From an uncultured Mucilaginibacter sp. (GTDB taxonomy: Bacteria; Bacteroidota; Bacteroidia; Sphingobacteriales; Sphingobacteriaceae): a stretch of 64,000 nucleotides of DNA. The stretch lies in assembly GCF_946479965.1 (NCBI RefSeq), contig NZ_CAMLHX010000011.1, positions 1-64,000 of the forward strand, read 5' to 3'. A program made the position numbers and the translations under genes. Positions within the stretch are counted from its first letter, which is position 1; each line of letters starts with the position of its first letter. Positions 1 through 10,701 of the stretch are shown here, one piece after another. Under the pieces are notes generated by a model, which made no database searches, was not told the origin of the DNA, and was given only the letters and a program-made list of their open reading frames with translations.

Positions 1-38
1 CTTTCACCTATACAACGTCCTCCTCCCCCAACTTTACC

Positions 39-995
39 TTATCCTCCACCGCCGAATCCTCCTCCGCCGCCACCTCCAAAACCACCACCGCCGCCACCAC
101 CGCCGCGGTTAAAGTTAAACAGGTTGGTATTGGTGTTATTGGCGTTTGCTAATACGGTTATCTGTCTGTTGCCCTTAAAGCTGTAATAGTTGGCAGAAGT
201 GGCATAACGGGCATCATTAAGATCTTCTCCATTTGGGCCTTTAGGTAGCATGTCTCTACCACCGCCCGCAGTAGCTTGCAATGAATAACCATTGTTTCTG
301 TCTGCACGTATGGTAAGGTTAATGATCTTATCTGGCTCTCCGGTTCTAATACCTGTTAAGTTGGCCTGGTCGCCGTAATCGTCAATTAACTGTATGCTTT
401 CTAATATATCGGCGGGCAGGTTACGGGTTGCAGCTTGCAAGTCGCCGCCCATATAGTCCTTACCGTTTATACGAATTTTTGTTACTGATTTGCCTTGTGT
501 GGTAACATTACCTGCAGCGTCAACTTCAACGCCGGGCAGCTTTTTTATCACATCCTCAACCGGTGCATTTTGGCGTACCGGATAGGCAGAGATACTATAG
601 GCAACGGTATCCTCTTTTATTCTTACAGGTATCACACCCTTAATGGTTACCACACCCAGCTCTTTGGCTTCGGTCTTTAGTACAATCGACCCAAGGTCAA
701 GTGGTTTAAAATCTCCATCAGCAAAAGTGAAACGTTTGCGAATGCCTTCATAACCCAGTGAGGTTATGGTTAAGGTCATGCCTGTGCCGCGAACATTGTC
801 AAAAGTAAATTTTCCGTCTAATCCGGTAACGGCAGTGGTACTGTCGCCGGCGTTTGATACATACTTCACAGTAGTACCCGGAACAGATAATTGCGTACTG
901 TCAATTATCATTCCTGTTATCTGCCTTCCGTTTTGCGCCAGGGCGCTGTTAACTATCAGAAAGGCTAAAATGAATGGTAATAAGAGATATTTCAT
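39..995 (-). CDS. TonB-dependent receptor-like outer membrane protein, N-terminal part ended by an in-frame stop
   Basis: The first 20 residues form a signal peptide ending in ALAQ. Residues 22-110 look like a carboxypeptidase-regulatory-like beta-sandwich. Residues 115-225 look like a plug domain (PVEDVIKKLPGVEVD, KIRINGKDYMGGDL), as in the outer-membrane beta-barrel family that imports large substrates. The barrel should follow and take the protein to 800 residues or more. Instead the frame meets TAA at 39-41 inside a run of glycines. The same frame stays open beyond the stop to the window edge and still encodes Gly-rich sequence (GKVGGGGRCIGE), so this looks like a nonsense change rather than a natural end. 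The other two frames also stop there. Substrate unknown. Confidence 0.7.
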   Translation of the reverse strand: MKYLLLPFILAFLIVNSALAQNGRQITGMIIDSTQLSVPGTTVKYVSNAGDSTTAVTGLDGKFTFDNVRGTGMTLTITSLGYEGIRKRFTFADGDFKPLDLGSIVLKTEAKELGVVTIKGVIPVRIKEDTVAYSISAYPVRQNAPVEDVIKKLPGVEVDAAGNVTTQGKSVTKIRINGKDYMGGDLQAATRNLPADILESIQLIDDYGDQANLTGIRTGEPDKIINLTIRADRNNGYSLQATAGGGRDMLPKGPNGEDLNDARYATSANYYSFKGNRQITVLANANNTNTNLFNFNRGGGGGGGGFGGGGGGGFGGGG

Positions 996-1360
996 ACAGG
1001 GTTATTATACTCGTTAAAAAGGCAGATTGATATTATATTTATCATACCAGATGCAAAGGTTCAACATAAATTACGTTTAACAGAAAACACCAATACGATT
1101 GTTACACACTTAGGTTAGATATTAGTATAATTGTTACAAATTAGCTGTAAAGGCTTAAATTTTGCGATATTCTTAATGCTTCTGGTGTAAAATTAACACC
1201 ATGCAAATATACCGGCATTTTTCAAAACAAGGCACCGCTAATAATTAAATTATAATTTTATTGCTCAATCTTATTTTTGACCATTCACTGTTGATCAAAA
1301 CGGCTCCCGATAATCGATATTCTCCGGTTAATTTTGATATTTGCAGACTAATTCTTTTTA
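996..1360. other. Divergent gene-free stretch between the receptor gene and pdxJ
   Basis: This AT-rich stretch has no ORF that I can support. It holds two direct copies of ATTGTTACA (1098-1106 and 1130-1138, 32 bp apart, about three helical turns) and a small dyad, TGGTGT/ACACCA, at 1183-1201. A GATATTTG box at 1335-1342 lies about 20 bp before pdxJ and resembles the Bacteroidota -7 element, with no convincing -33 box. The paired repeats could be an activator site, but that is inference. Confidence 0.35.
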
Positions 1361-2077
1361 ATGACACATTTATCTGTCAACATCAACAAGATAGCAACGC
1401 TACGTAATTCGCGCGGCGGCAACAATCCAGACCTGGTTAAAACAGCGTTAGACTGCGAATGTTTTGGCGCACAGGGAATTACCGTTCATCCGCGGCCAGA
1501 CGAGCGGCATATCAGGTACCAGGATGTTTTTGATCTGAAGGAAGCCATAGCTACTGAATTTAACATTGAAGGGAACTGTACGGAGCAAAAATTTATTGAC
1601 CTTGTACTGGCCAATAAGCCCGCGCAAGTTACGTTGGTGCCCGATGCGCTGGGTCAAATTACATCAAACCATGGGTGGGATACCATAAAACACCAGCAAT
1701 ATTTGCAGGATATCATTCCGATTTTTAAAGATGGGGGTATACGGGTATCTGTTTTTGTCGATCCTGTTGTAGAAATGATTGAGGCCGCGGCCACAACAGG
1801 TGCCGATAGAATAGAATTGTACACCGAAGCTTACGCACATCAATATCATGCAAACAGTGCCGCTGCAATTGCGCCTTATATAAAAGCTGCCGAGGCGGCT
1901 AACAAAGTGGGATTAGGAATAAATGCCGGCCATGACCTTGACCTGCATAACCTGAAATACTTCGCACAAAACATACCGGGGTTGCTTGAAGTAAGCATAG
2001 GGCACGCGCTTATTTGCGATGCGCTGTATTACGGGCTGGAAAATACCGTACAAATGTATTTAAGGCAATTGGCTTAA
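1361..2077 (+). CDS. pdxJ: Pyridoxine 5'-phosphate synthase
   Basis: Condenses 1-deoxyxylulose 5-phosphate with 3-amino-2-oxopropyl phosphate to form pyridoxine 5'-phosphate, the last ring-forming step of the DXP-dependent vitamin B6 pathway, in the cytoplasm. The 238 residues match the family length. Visible family motifs are [17 protein letters not shown] at the N-terminus, the phosphate/active-site segment HPRPDERHI near residue 45, and [10 protein letters not shown] near residue 190. The gene stands alone, and its TAA overlaps the TAA of the convergent surface-protein gene by three bases (2074-2077 shared region), so no terminator fits between them. Confidence 0.97.
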   Translation: MTHLSVNINKIATLRNSRGGNNPDLVKTALDCECFGAQGITVHPRPDERHIRYQDVFDLKEAIATEFNIEGNCTEQKFIDLVLANKPAQVTLVPDALGQITSNHGWDTIKHQQYLQDIIPIFKDGGIRVSVFVDPVVEMIEAAATTGADRIELYTEAYAHQYHANSAAAIAPYIKAAEAANKVGLGINAGHDLDLHNLKYFAQNIPGLLEVSIGHALICDALYYGLENTVQMYLRQLA

Positions 2078-5000
2078 CGTATAATTGTTATCGTTCCCGA
2101 CAGTATACTACAGGCAGAACCCATGTTAATGATATAATAATAGTTGCCAATCGGCAGATCCCGCCCGTTTGATGTGCCATTAAATGGATTAGCATATCCT
2201 TTTGAATTGAACACCATCTGGCCGTTTCTGCTAAAAATCTGCACTGTAGCGTTCGGTGAATTTTCAATACCTGTTATTTTCCAATAATCATTAACTCCGT
2301 CGGCATTGGGCGTAAAAGTATTTGCAATATCTAAGTTAGAAATACCCACAGTGACCCGTACGGGTGTACGCCCGCTTTCGCATGTACCTTGTAGTTGAGA
2401 GATAAAGTAGCTGGTGTTATTTTTTACTGTGACGCTAAATTGCCCGGTAGCTTGTTCGTCAATAGGTATTGGGCTATTTTCCGAATCATAAAGACGGTAA
2501 CGATAACCTGCAGATGAGCCATTTACTGTAACAGCTGCATTTCCCGGAGCACACACCTGTACATCATTTACTGACGGCGGCATTAGCGGCGCATCCTCCG
2601 CCACCGAAAAACTGTTATACAAACTTTCACACCCATTGATATCAGTAAAATAAAGCTTATATGTACCCGGTGCCTGGTTGAGAAGGGCGTTGCCAGAGCC
2701 TATCGTTACATCTGCATTATTTGTCCATCGCGCATATTTTACGAGTGCGTCTGGCACAACTGTTATACTTGCGTTGGTAAAGCCGTAGCAGGCATTTACA
2801 ATGGTTGAACTATATACCGGATAAATTGTAGCAGCCTGCTTCCCCACATGGTATGTTTTTACTGTAATGCAACCCAAAGCGTTAGATGCCGTGAAAGTAT
2901 AATCGCCCGAAGGCACATTGCTGAGATCAAGCGCGTTGGAAACTGTTACATTATTTGCGTTTACCCATTTATATTGCGTGGCTCGAGGGGCTTTAATTCC
3001 GGCAATTGCTCCGTCACTATTGCTACAACTTGAAACGGTGATAGCCATCGCCGTTTCATCAAGTGTAATGCCGTTTATTTCCGGTATTTCTAATACTGTG
3101 GTATAAAGCGGCCCGCATTGTGTCTCATCAGTAACCTGCAACATATATTTTCCGGCCGGTTGATTTAACAGGTCAATGCTTGTTCCCACCTGCTGTTGCT
3201 GCTCGTTCTTCCAACTGTATTTTAATGTGCCTGTACCGGTGGCTGTAATGCCGGTAATTGAGCCGGCAGACTGACCGCAGTTTGTAGGCGTTATGGTGGC
3301 CGATGTTTGATTGATACCAGGGCCGAAGGAATTTATTAATTTTATGGGTCCGTAAGTTTTTCCGCAAGAACCATCGTCAGGACTAATAGTGAGGCTGTAA
3401 TCATCCGGCGGTACATTAACTAAATCAATATTATGGCCAACGATTACCCCTGAGCTATTTTTCCAGGTTATGGTAGCCGCAGATGCAGGACTATATGTTA
3501 TCCCCGTTATTTTCCCTTGCGCCTGATTACATGAGGGATCTGTTTTTTGCATTTGAGTTGTGTTAACTACTAAACTCACATCTTCTATAGTATAAAAAGT
3601 AGTTTGGTCCCCGCAATTTCCGTTGCTAACTATAAGTTGGTATTTACCAGGGGGCACATTCACTAAATCAAGTTCGTTGCCAACTATAGCGCCCTGTTCA
3701 TTCAACCACTTAATATTAGCGCCACCAGAAACTTTGGCTCCTTTTATTGAACCAATTCCGTTGCAGGCGTTTGTTACTATTATTTCGTTTGTGTAAATAT
3801 GTGGGTTTGTAAATTCGGATGTTGAATTGTTAAATGTTGCCGACGCGATAACCGGCCCTGTGATTGTACCTGTGTATTCCCAATTTCCGCTTGCATCAGC
3901 CATTGTCGAAGCAAAATAAGTTTGCGGGGAACAGGTCGTTCCACAATTATCGCTGTAAAATAATTCTATTGATGAATTTGGTGTTGCAGTACCGGTTACT
4001 TTGTTGGCTGCGGTATTCGTTATAGCAATTTGTGTTATCGGAATATGTGATCCGGGCTCAATAGTAGGATAGAAACCGATGGTACAAAAAAAACTGTTTT
4101 TATTAACAGCTGCTACGGAATTTTCCCAAACATATAAAGGCTTGCAACCTGTTATGTAATTAGCATCCGCGGGGTCGCTGCTGCCTATAAAAACCTTCCC
4201 GGAATATCTGATAAATATTGCAAGGGAAGATGTCGGCAATTTGTTTTGTAAAGTTTTATCAATGCCAATATAATTTCTGACAATCTTAACCGGATAAAGG
4301 ACACTTTCAATATCTATCGCATTCTTGCTACCACCCGTGGCTATTACATTATCTGCTATATAAAAATAGGTTTTACCTCCCCATGTATGAAGTCCTTGGG
4401 ATCCGAACGAGCGTGTCGCTGTATAATTAACGCCGATCTTATTATTTTGAATGCTTACAGATGCAGGATCAGAATAATACCAATCATCCGGATTATCTGA
4501 ATCTAAAACATTAGCCTGGTGAACGAATAATCCGGCAGCAAAAAGATTACCATCTGATGGGGCACCGCCGATCTGTGCTTCTCCAGCTATATTATTGAGC
4601 GTTACTCCATCGTGAAACCCACCGGGAATCGTCTTTTCCCCGTCTACATCTATGTCAAAAAAATTGCCCTTTAATGTCAGGTTCGCAGAATATCTTACCT
4701 GATTGTTAAGTATACCAGCGGTAATGGATGATGAAAAACCAAATATCACGTTACCTTTCCCCATAGCTCCTATTTGCATGTTGTTGTTGTTCTCAAGTCT
4801 GATCCCGACTAAATAGGATGATGCAGTTGTACTATTCTTAATATACAATCCATATATTTCTATGTCATTTTCTTTTGAGACTAATAATGCAGATTCGAAG
4901 GATTCGTGCTGCAAGCCAGGTAGCGTAAAGTTTAAACACACCTTAGTGTCGCTTATGCCAAATTTAGTACCCGGCTGCGTACTGGCATCTATTACAAGGT

Positions 5001-5241
5001 TTGAAGTTATATTGGGCAGCAAACTAATTATCGTTATTGTGCGCCCGGCACTACTTTGATCAGGTAGATTAAAATATATATAATCCTTAACAAACTTCCC
5101 ATTAGCTGCGGCGTCCGATAAAGCCTGGCGAAAAGTACCCGGCCCCGAATCTGCATTGCTGGTTACTACAAATACCGCGGCATTGGCTGTAAGGCACAAC
5201 AATAATATCTGCGTAAATAATAAAAAGCACTTCCGTAACAT
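2074..5241 (-). CDS. Large secreted surface protein with beta-helix, SprB-like repeats and T9SS type B C-terminal domain
   Basis: I start it at [15 protein letters not shown] (about 1055 residues), because this gives a clean signal peptide; an upstream ATG at 5316 would add 25 residues before it. The N-terminal half reads as a parallel beta-helix (repeated N-N-x-I/G strands, IGA and IGG turns). Residues about 520-950 hold five similar modules of 60-90 residues, each with a pattern like G.I.GI...W.N..G..VG..IDL.NVP.G.Y.L, resembling SprB-type adhesin repeats. The last 85 residues, starting at [14 protein letters not shown], are the gliding-motility-associated C-terminal (CHU_C) domain that directs export by the type IX system and cell-surface attachment. 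Ligand unknown; probably an adhesin. Confidence 0.85.
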   Translation of the reverse strand: MLRKCFLLFTQILLLCLTANAAVFVVTSNADSGPGTFRQALSDAAANGKFVKDYIYFNLPDQSSAGRTITIISLLPNITSNLVIDASTQPGTKFGISDTKVCLNFTLPGLQHESFESALLVSKENDIEIYGLYIKNSTTASSYLVGIRLENNNNMQIGAMGKGNVIFGFSSSITAGILNNQVRYSANLTLKGNFFDIDVDGEKTIPGGFHDGVTLNNIAGEAQIGGAPSDGNLFAAGLFVHQANVLDSDNPDDWYYSDPASVSIQNNKIGVNYTATRSFGSQGLHTWGGKTYFYIADNVIATGGSKNAIDIESVLYPVKIVRNYIGIDKTLQNKLPTSSLAIFIRYSGKVFIGSSDPADANYITGCKPLYVWENSVAAVNKNSFFCTIGFYPTIEPGSHIPITQIAITNTAANKVTGTATPNSSIELFYSDNCGTTCSPQTYFASTMADASGNWEYTGTITGPVIASATFNNSTSEFTNPHIYTNEIIVTNACNGIGSIKGAKVSGGANIKWLNEQGAIVGNELDLVNVPPGKYQLIVSNGNCGDQTTFYTIEDVSLVVNTTQMQKTDPSCNQAQGKITGITYSPASAATITWKNSSGVIVGHNIDLVNVPPDDYSLTISPDDGSCGKTYGPIKLINSFGPGINQTSATITPTNCGQSAGSITGITATGTGTLKYSWKNEQQQQVGTSIDLLNQPAGKYMLQVTDETQCGPLYTTVLEIPEINGITLDETAMAITVSSCSNSDGAIAGIKAPRATQYKWVNANNVTVSNALDLSNVPSGDYTFTASNALGCITVKTYHVGKQAATIYPVYSSTIVNACYGFTNASITVVPDALVKYARWTNNADVTIGSGNALLNQAPGTYKLYFTDINGCESLYNSFSVAEDAPLMPPSVNDVQVCAPGNAAVTVNGSSAGYRYRLYDSENSPIPIDEQATGQFSVTVKNNTSYFISQLQGTCESGRTPVRVTVGISNLDIANTFTPNADGVNDYWKITGIENSPNATVQIFSRNGQMVFNSKGYANPFNGTSNGRDLPIGNYYYIINMGSACSILSGTITIIR

Positions 5242-5307
5242 AGATAAGGCGTTATGGCTAAAATACAAATTTGCATGTAAAGGGCAAGTCAGTATTCGTT
5301 TTAACAA

Positions 5308-5338
5308 TTGCCTCATAATTATTTAAAATGTACCTTTG
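5308..5338 (+). promoter_or_regulatory. Bacteroidota-type promoter of gcvP
   Basis: TTG at 5308-5310 is followed after 20 bp by TACCTTTG at 5331-5338, a full match to the -33/-7 pattern TTG-N19/20-TAnnTTTG. Transcription would start near 5345, leaving a leader of under 20 nt before the gcvP ATG at 5363, too short for a glycine riboswitch. Confidence 0.7.
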
Positions 5339-5362
5339 GGGCCATAACGCAAGTACCATTAA

Positions 5363-8263
5363 ATGATCTTAAATACATCCTACCAGGAGCGGTTTGAAGG
5401 GCGACATATTGCACCCGGCGACGCCGACACAACCGCCATGCTGAACGTCACCGGCGCAGCTACGCTTGATGAACTTATAGAACAAACCATCCCACAAAAA
5501 ATACGCTTAAAAGCGCCTTTAGATCTTCCGGCTGCAAAAAGTGAATTCGCTTATCTGCGCGACCTGAAACAAACCGCCTCAAAAAATAAAGTTTTTAAAA
5601 GCTATATAGGTCAGGGTTATTATGATGTAATTGTACCTGGTGTTATACAAAGAAACATCCTGGAGAACCCGGGATGGTATACGCAATACACCCCTTATCA
5701 GGCTGAAATAGCCCAGGGGCGTTTACAGGCGCTGCTTAACTTCCAAACCATGGTAATAGATCTTACCGGTATGGAGATTGCAAATGCATCCCTGTTGGAT
5801 GAAGGTACCGCTGCTGCCGAGGCTATGTTTATGCAATACAGCCTGCGTAAAAACCAGTCGGCTAAAACGTTTTTTGTTTCACAAGAGCTGTTCCCGCAGA
5901 CCATTGATATTTTAAAAACCCGCGCCGAGCCTTATGGTATTGATTTGCTGATAGGCGACCACAAAACAATTGAGTTAAACGACACCATGTTTGGTGCCAT
6001 AGTACAATATCCGGCAGGCAACGGAGCAGTTTATAATTATGCTGATTTTGCTACAAAAGGCCACGAGAAAGGGATTAAACTAACCGTGGTCGCTGATATA
6101 ATGAGCCTGCTGCTGCTTACCCCTCCGGGTGAGTGGGGTGCTGATATTGTTGTGGGATCAACCCAGCGTTTTGGTGTGCCGATGGGCTTCGGCGGTCCGC
6201 ATGCTGCTTTCTTTGCTACAAAAGAGGAGTACAAGCGCTCAATGCCCGGCCGTATAATAGGCGTTACTATTGATAGCGCCGGCGATTATGCCTTGCGCAT
6301 GGCTTTGCAAACCCGCGAGCAGCATATCCGCCGGGATAAAGCGACTTCCAATATTTGCACCGCACAGGCGTTATTGGCTATTATGGCAGGTATGTATGCA
6401 GTGTACCATGGCCCTCAAGGGTTAAAGCTGATAGCCGAAAGAACGCATGGTTTAGCCATTACCTTAAGCAACGCTTTAACCGGCCTAGGCTATAAGCAAG
6501 TTAATGACAGCTATTTCGATACAATTGCTGTTGAAGTTGGCGACTTGGCTAACGCGATACACGCTGAGGCATTAAATAATGATGTGAACCTTAACTATAA
6601 GGGATCATTAGTTACTATTGCTATTGATGAAACCACCCTGCCTGAAGATATTAAAACACTGGTAAAAATATTTGCCAAAGTAAAAGGCAAAACACTTAAT
6701 GATACCGCTATAGACACATCGGCTGAAACAGTTATTCCTGCCGATTTGCAAAGAACGTCTGCTTATCTTACTCACCCGGTTTTCAGCACGCATCATTCTG
6801 AACATGAGATGCTGCGGTATATAAAATCGCTGGAAGCAAAAGATCTTTCGCTTTGCCACTCTATGATAGCATTAGGATCATGCACCATGAAGCTTAATGC
6901 TACTACCGAAATGGTACCTGTTACCTGGGCAGAATTTAGCCGCATGCACCCTTTTGCGCCGGGAGATCAAACCGGTGGTTATATGCAGCTGTTTGATGAG
7001 TTAAACAGATGGCTAAGTGAAATAACAGGATTCGCCGCTATGAGCCTGCAACCTAACGCTGGTGCGCAGGGCGAATACGCCGGCTTAATGGTGATCCGCG
7101 CTTATCATCATGATCGTGGCGACCATCATCGTAATATTGTACTGATACCATCATCTGCACACGGAACTAATCCTGCATCAGCAGCTATGGCGGGGATGAA
7201 GATAGTAGTGGTAAAATGCGATGACAACGGCAATATTGATGTTGCCGATTTGAAAGCCCGCGCCGAGCAGTATAAAGACGAACTTTCCTGCCTGATGGTA
7301 ACTTATCCGTCAACTCACGGCGTTTTTGAAGAATCGATTATTGATATCTGCGAGATCATTCACCAAAATGGTGGGCAGGTTTATATGGATGGTGCCAACA
7401 TGAACGCGCAGGTTGGCTTAACAAGTCCGGCTAATATTGGTGCCGATGTTTGTCACCTTAACCTGCATAAAACATTTTGCATTCCGCATGGCGGTGGTGG
7501 CCCTGGCATGGGGCCTATCGGCGTAGCCAAACATTTGGTTCCTTACCTGCCCGGCCATGCTGTTGTTGATATTGATAATGGCAAAGCCATCCACGCGGTA
7601 TCTGCCGCGCCGTGGGGCTCGGCATCTATATTGATCATATCGCACGCTTATATAGCCATGATGGGGCCGGATGGTTTAACCAACGCTACCCGTTATGCTA
7701 TATTGAATGCTAATTATATTAAGACACGCTTAGAAAACCATTATCCTGTTTTATATACCGGATCACACGGCCGCTGCGCGCACGAAATGATATTGGATTG
7801 CCGCTCTTTTAAAGCCGCAGGCATTGAGGTTGTGGATATAGCGAAGCGACTAATGGATTATGGTTTCCACGCACCAACTGTTTCTTTCCCGGTTGCCGGT
7901 ACGGTAATGGTTGAGCCAACCGAATCAGAGCCCAAACATGAGCTGGACCGCTTTTGCGATGCCATGATAGCTATCCGCAAGGAAATTGCTGAGGTTGAGC
8001 AGGGCGCATTCGACAAGCTTGACAACCCGCTTAAGAACGCGCCGCATACCATGACCGTTATTTCTGCTGACGGATGGGAACATCCATACAGCCGCAAAAC
8101 TGCAGCCTTCCCGCTGCCATATGTAGCCGCTCATAAATTCTGGCCATCAGTTGGCCGGGTTAATGATACCTATGGCGACCGTACGCTAATCTGTTCATGC
8201 CCACCGTTAAGCGATTATGAATTTGAAGAAAGCGAAGTAACAACGCCGGAATACGGAACATGA
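5363..8263 (+). CDS. gcvP: Glycine dehydrogenase (aminomethyl-transferring), P-protein of the glycine cleavage system
   Basis: PLP enzyme that decarboxylates glycine and passes the aminomethyl group to lipoylated H-protein. At 966 residues it is the full-length single-chain form, with both halves fused. The PLP lysine is K703 in [20 protein letters not shown], a family signature. The N-terminal half has the usual [19 protein letters not shown] and the C-terminus ends in a conserved [12 protein letters not shown] block. gcvT, gcvH and the lipoamide dehydrogenase gene are not in this window. A strong hairpin terminator follows at 8299-8337. The last coding bases plus the terminator recur in diverged form at 8924-9036. 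Confidence 0.98.
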   Translation: MILNTSYQERFEGRHIAPGDADTTAMLNVTGAATLDELIEQTIPQKIRLKAPLDLPAAKSEFAYLRDLKQTASKNKVFKSYIGQGYYDVIVPGVIQRNILENPGWYTQYTPYQAEIAQGRLQALLNFQTMVIDLTGMEIANASLLDEGTAAAEAMFMQYSLRKNQSAKTFFVSQELFPQTIDILKTRAEPYGIDLLIGDHKTIELNDTMFGAIVQYPAGNGAVYNYADFATKGHEKGIKLTVVADIMSLLLLTPPGEWGADIVVGSTQRFGVPMGFGGPHAAFFATKEEYKRSMPGRIIGVTIDSAGDYALRMALQTREQHIRRDKATSNICTAQALLAIMAGMYAVYHGPQGLKLIAERTHGLAITLSNALTGLGYKQVNDSYFDTIAVEVGDLANAIHAEALNNDVNLNYKGSLVTIAIDETTLPEDIKTLVKIFAKVKGKTLNDTAIDTSAETVIPADLQRTSAYLTHPVFSTHHSEHEMLRYIKSLEAKDLSLCHSMIALGSCTMKLNATTEMVPVTWAEFSRMHPFAPGDQTGGYMQLFDELNRWLSEITGFAAMSLQPNAGAQGEYAGLMVIRAYHHDRGDHHRNIVLIPSSAHGTNPASAAMAGMKIVVVKCDDNGNIDVADLKARAEQYKDELSCLMVTYPSTHGVFEESIIDICEIIHQNGGQVYMDGANMNAQVGLTSPANIGADVCHLNLHKTFCIPHGGGGPGMGPIGVAKHLVPYLPGHAVVDIDNGKAIHAVSAAPWGSASILIISHAYIAMMGPDGLTNATRYAILNANYIKTRLENHYPVLYTGSHGRCAHEMILDCRSFKAAGIEVVDIAKRLMDYGFHAPTVSFPVAGTVMVEPTESEPKHELDRFCDAMIAIRKEIAEVEQGAFDKLDNPLKNAPHTMTVISADGWEHPYSRKTAAFPLPYVAAHKFWPSVGRVNDTYGDRTLICSCPPLSDYEFEESEVTTPEYGT

Positions 8264-8274
8264 GTTGATGTGCA

Positions 8275-8294
8275 GTCCCGATAGCTATCGGGAC
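8275..8294. repeat. Perfect 20-bp palindrome after gcvP
   Basis: GTCCCGATAGCTATCGGGAC is a perfect palindrome 11 bp after the gcvP stop. From memory, palindromes of this form recur widely in Bacteroidota intergenic regions; only this copy was seen in the window. It is absent from the second copy of the gcvP tail. Confidence 0.6.
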
Positions 8295-8298
8295 GCAG

Positions 8299-8337
8299 AT
8301 GAGCAGATGGTGATGAATTATCTGCTCATTTTTTTTT
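8299..8337 (+). terminator. Intrinsic terminator of gcvP
   Basis: A 10-bp perfect stem (ATGAGCAGAT at 8299-8308 with ATCTGCTCAT at 8320-8329), an 11-nt loop and a run of eight or more T. Confidence 0.85.
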
Positions 8338-8376
8338 GAAAGAGGCCGCCTTTCTTTAAGACAGCCTCTTTAATAA

Positions 8377-8631
8377 TTAAATAGCGCAGCGCGATGGATC
8401 GTTGGTTACTTTCCACCCCGTCATAAATTGTACACAAAAGTCATAAGCATCACAACACGTCCAATAGCCTAAAGTGGCGGCAAAACCGCCACCCTGACAA
8501 CAAACATAATCAGATAGCTCATTGCAAGCAGAGCCGCACATAGTTTCGGCATCATACCCACCGTTAATTTTCTTCATTTGTTCCTTTGATAGCATTTCCT
8601 TGCCACCCAATTTTAATTTTAACTTTTTCAT
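8377..8631 (-). CDS. Double-glycine-leader, cysteine-rich secreted peptide precursor
   Basis: 84 residues. The leader MKKLKLKLGGKEMLSKEQMKKINGG ends in a Gly-Gly processing site, as in the Bacteroidota GG-leader natural-product precursors (TIGR04149-like, LSKEQMKKIxGG). The predicted core has about 59 residues and eight cysteines in the pattern C-x3-C-x7-CC-x13-CC-x4-C-x15-C, enough for four disulfides or for cysteine-based crosslinks. No C39 peptidase-ABC exporter, radical SAM maturase, lanthionine synthetase or obvious immunity gene lies nearby, so it would depend on an exporter elsewhere. It sits alone between diverged copies of the gcvP tail, which suggests a mobile or recently arrived cassette. 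Function (bacteriocin, signal or effector) is inference. Confidence 0.8.
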   Translation of the reverse strand: MKKLKLKLGGKEMLSKEQMKKINGGYDAETMCGSACNELSDYVCCQGGGFAATLGYWTCCDAYDFCVQFMTGWKVTNDPSRCAI

Positions 8632-8923
8632 AATGCATAATTTGGTTTGCCTTTATTAATAAGGGAAAGGCTTTTCCCCTGCCTGTTTTACCGAAGGCAG
8701 GCATCTTCATTGTTGGCCAACAATATTTTATAGTTAAAAAGTAATTAAATAGTTAACATATCAGATCCAAAAACCGATTCCACTAAGCCTTTATAAAATG
8801 AAATATTTCCTTTTTAGGTGATGTATGCGACGATAAAAATTAGGTTATAACGGGTTTATAAATTTACATATAAACACCTGATACTCACAACTACTTTTAA
8901 GTCAGTTTTTTATCCTGTTATTT
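8632..8923. promoter_or_regulatory. Upstream region of the peptide gene with a 16-bp palindrome
   Basis: Gene-free. It holds a perfect palindrome ATTGTTGGCCAACAAT at 8709-8724 and a hairpin CTGCCT/AGGCAG around 8680-8702, both 50-95 bp upstream of the peptide ATG and well placed for control of it. No clear -33/-7 pair was found on the minus strand. At 8890-8906, ACTACTTTTAAGTCAGT matches the core of the repeat element at 59256-59455. Confidence 0.4.
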
Positions 8924-9036
8924 TGAATGTGCGAAAGTGAAGCACCTACGCCTGAATACGGAACGTGAGTTGATGTGCATATATGCAAATTTGAAGATGT
9001 GCAGATGATTGAATAGATTGTCTGCACATTTTTTTT
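8924..9036 (+). repeat. Second, diverged copy of the gcvP 3' end and terminator
   Basis: Bases 8933-8968 read E-S-E-A-P-T-P-E-Y-G-T-stop, against [15 protein letters not shown] in gcvP. They are followed by the same GTTGATGTGCA (8969-8979) and by a similar terminator: ATGTGCAGA (8997-9005) pairs with TCTGCACAT (9021-9029), then eight T. There is no start or upstream coding sequence, so this is a remnant and not a gene. Confidence 0.7.
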
Positions 9037-9230
9037 GTATCTATTTTAAAGTGAATGCTTTGAACACTGACAATATCCCACATCAACAAAAATGTTGTAA
9101 TGCTTCTTTTATTACGTTGAAATCACTTAAAAATTAAGCCATTTTACCCTACTAAACCGCCATAACAACTATCTTTTTAGTCAAAATGTAACGAAAATGT
9201 GTCAATTGCTACGTTTAAAATCACTTTTTA

Positions 9231-9264
9231 TTGTGAAAAATACATTTAAAAATATATAAGTTTG
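9231..9264 (+). promoter_or_regulatory. Probable promoter of the secreted esterase gene
   Basis: TAAGTTTG at 9257-9264 matches the TAnnTTTG -7 element. TTG at 9231-9233 lies 23 bp upstream, slightly longer than ideal. This gives a leader of about 70 nt before the ATG at 9342. Confidence 0.45.
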
Positions 9265-9329
9265 TGTGCACGGCTACATCGATGTAGTACAAACCATCTT
9301 AAACAACCGATTATTATATTAAACATTAA

Positions 9330-10625
<1,296 letters not shown>

Positions 10626-10649
10626 GCTTAAATAATTACTATTTTTGAT

Positions 10650-10685
10650 GTGGAGGTAACTATTGTTACCTCCACATTTTTTTTT
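10650..10685 (+). terminator. Intrinsic terminator of the esterase gene
   Basis: GTGGAGGTAAC (10650-10660) pairs perfectly with GTTACCTCCAC (10665-10675), with a 4-nt loop and a run of T. The hairpin covers an upstream ATG (10663) in frame with the next gene, so that ATG is unlikely to be its start. Confidence 0.85.
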
Positions 10686-10701
10686 GCAACCAGTTCTGAC
10701 T

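Larger units (their letters stand above)
8226..8337 (+). repeat. gcvP 3' end plus terminator, copy 1 (in the gene)
   Basis: The coding tail [15 protein letters not shown], the following GTTGATGTGCA and the terminator form a unit that recurs at 8924-9036. The direct copies bracket the peptide gene at 8377-8631. Confidence 0.6.

Noticed and set aside
5242..5316. Longer start for the T9SS surface protein
   Set aside because: The extra 25 residues would precede and mask a good signal peptide.
5339..5362. Glycine riboswitch before gcvP
   Set aside because: The leader between promoter and ATG is under 20 nt.
8924..8968. A short gene ending like GcvP
   Set aside because: No start codon or upstream coding sequence in frame; a stop lies just before. 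It is a duplicated tail.
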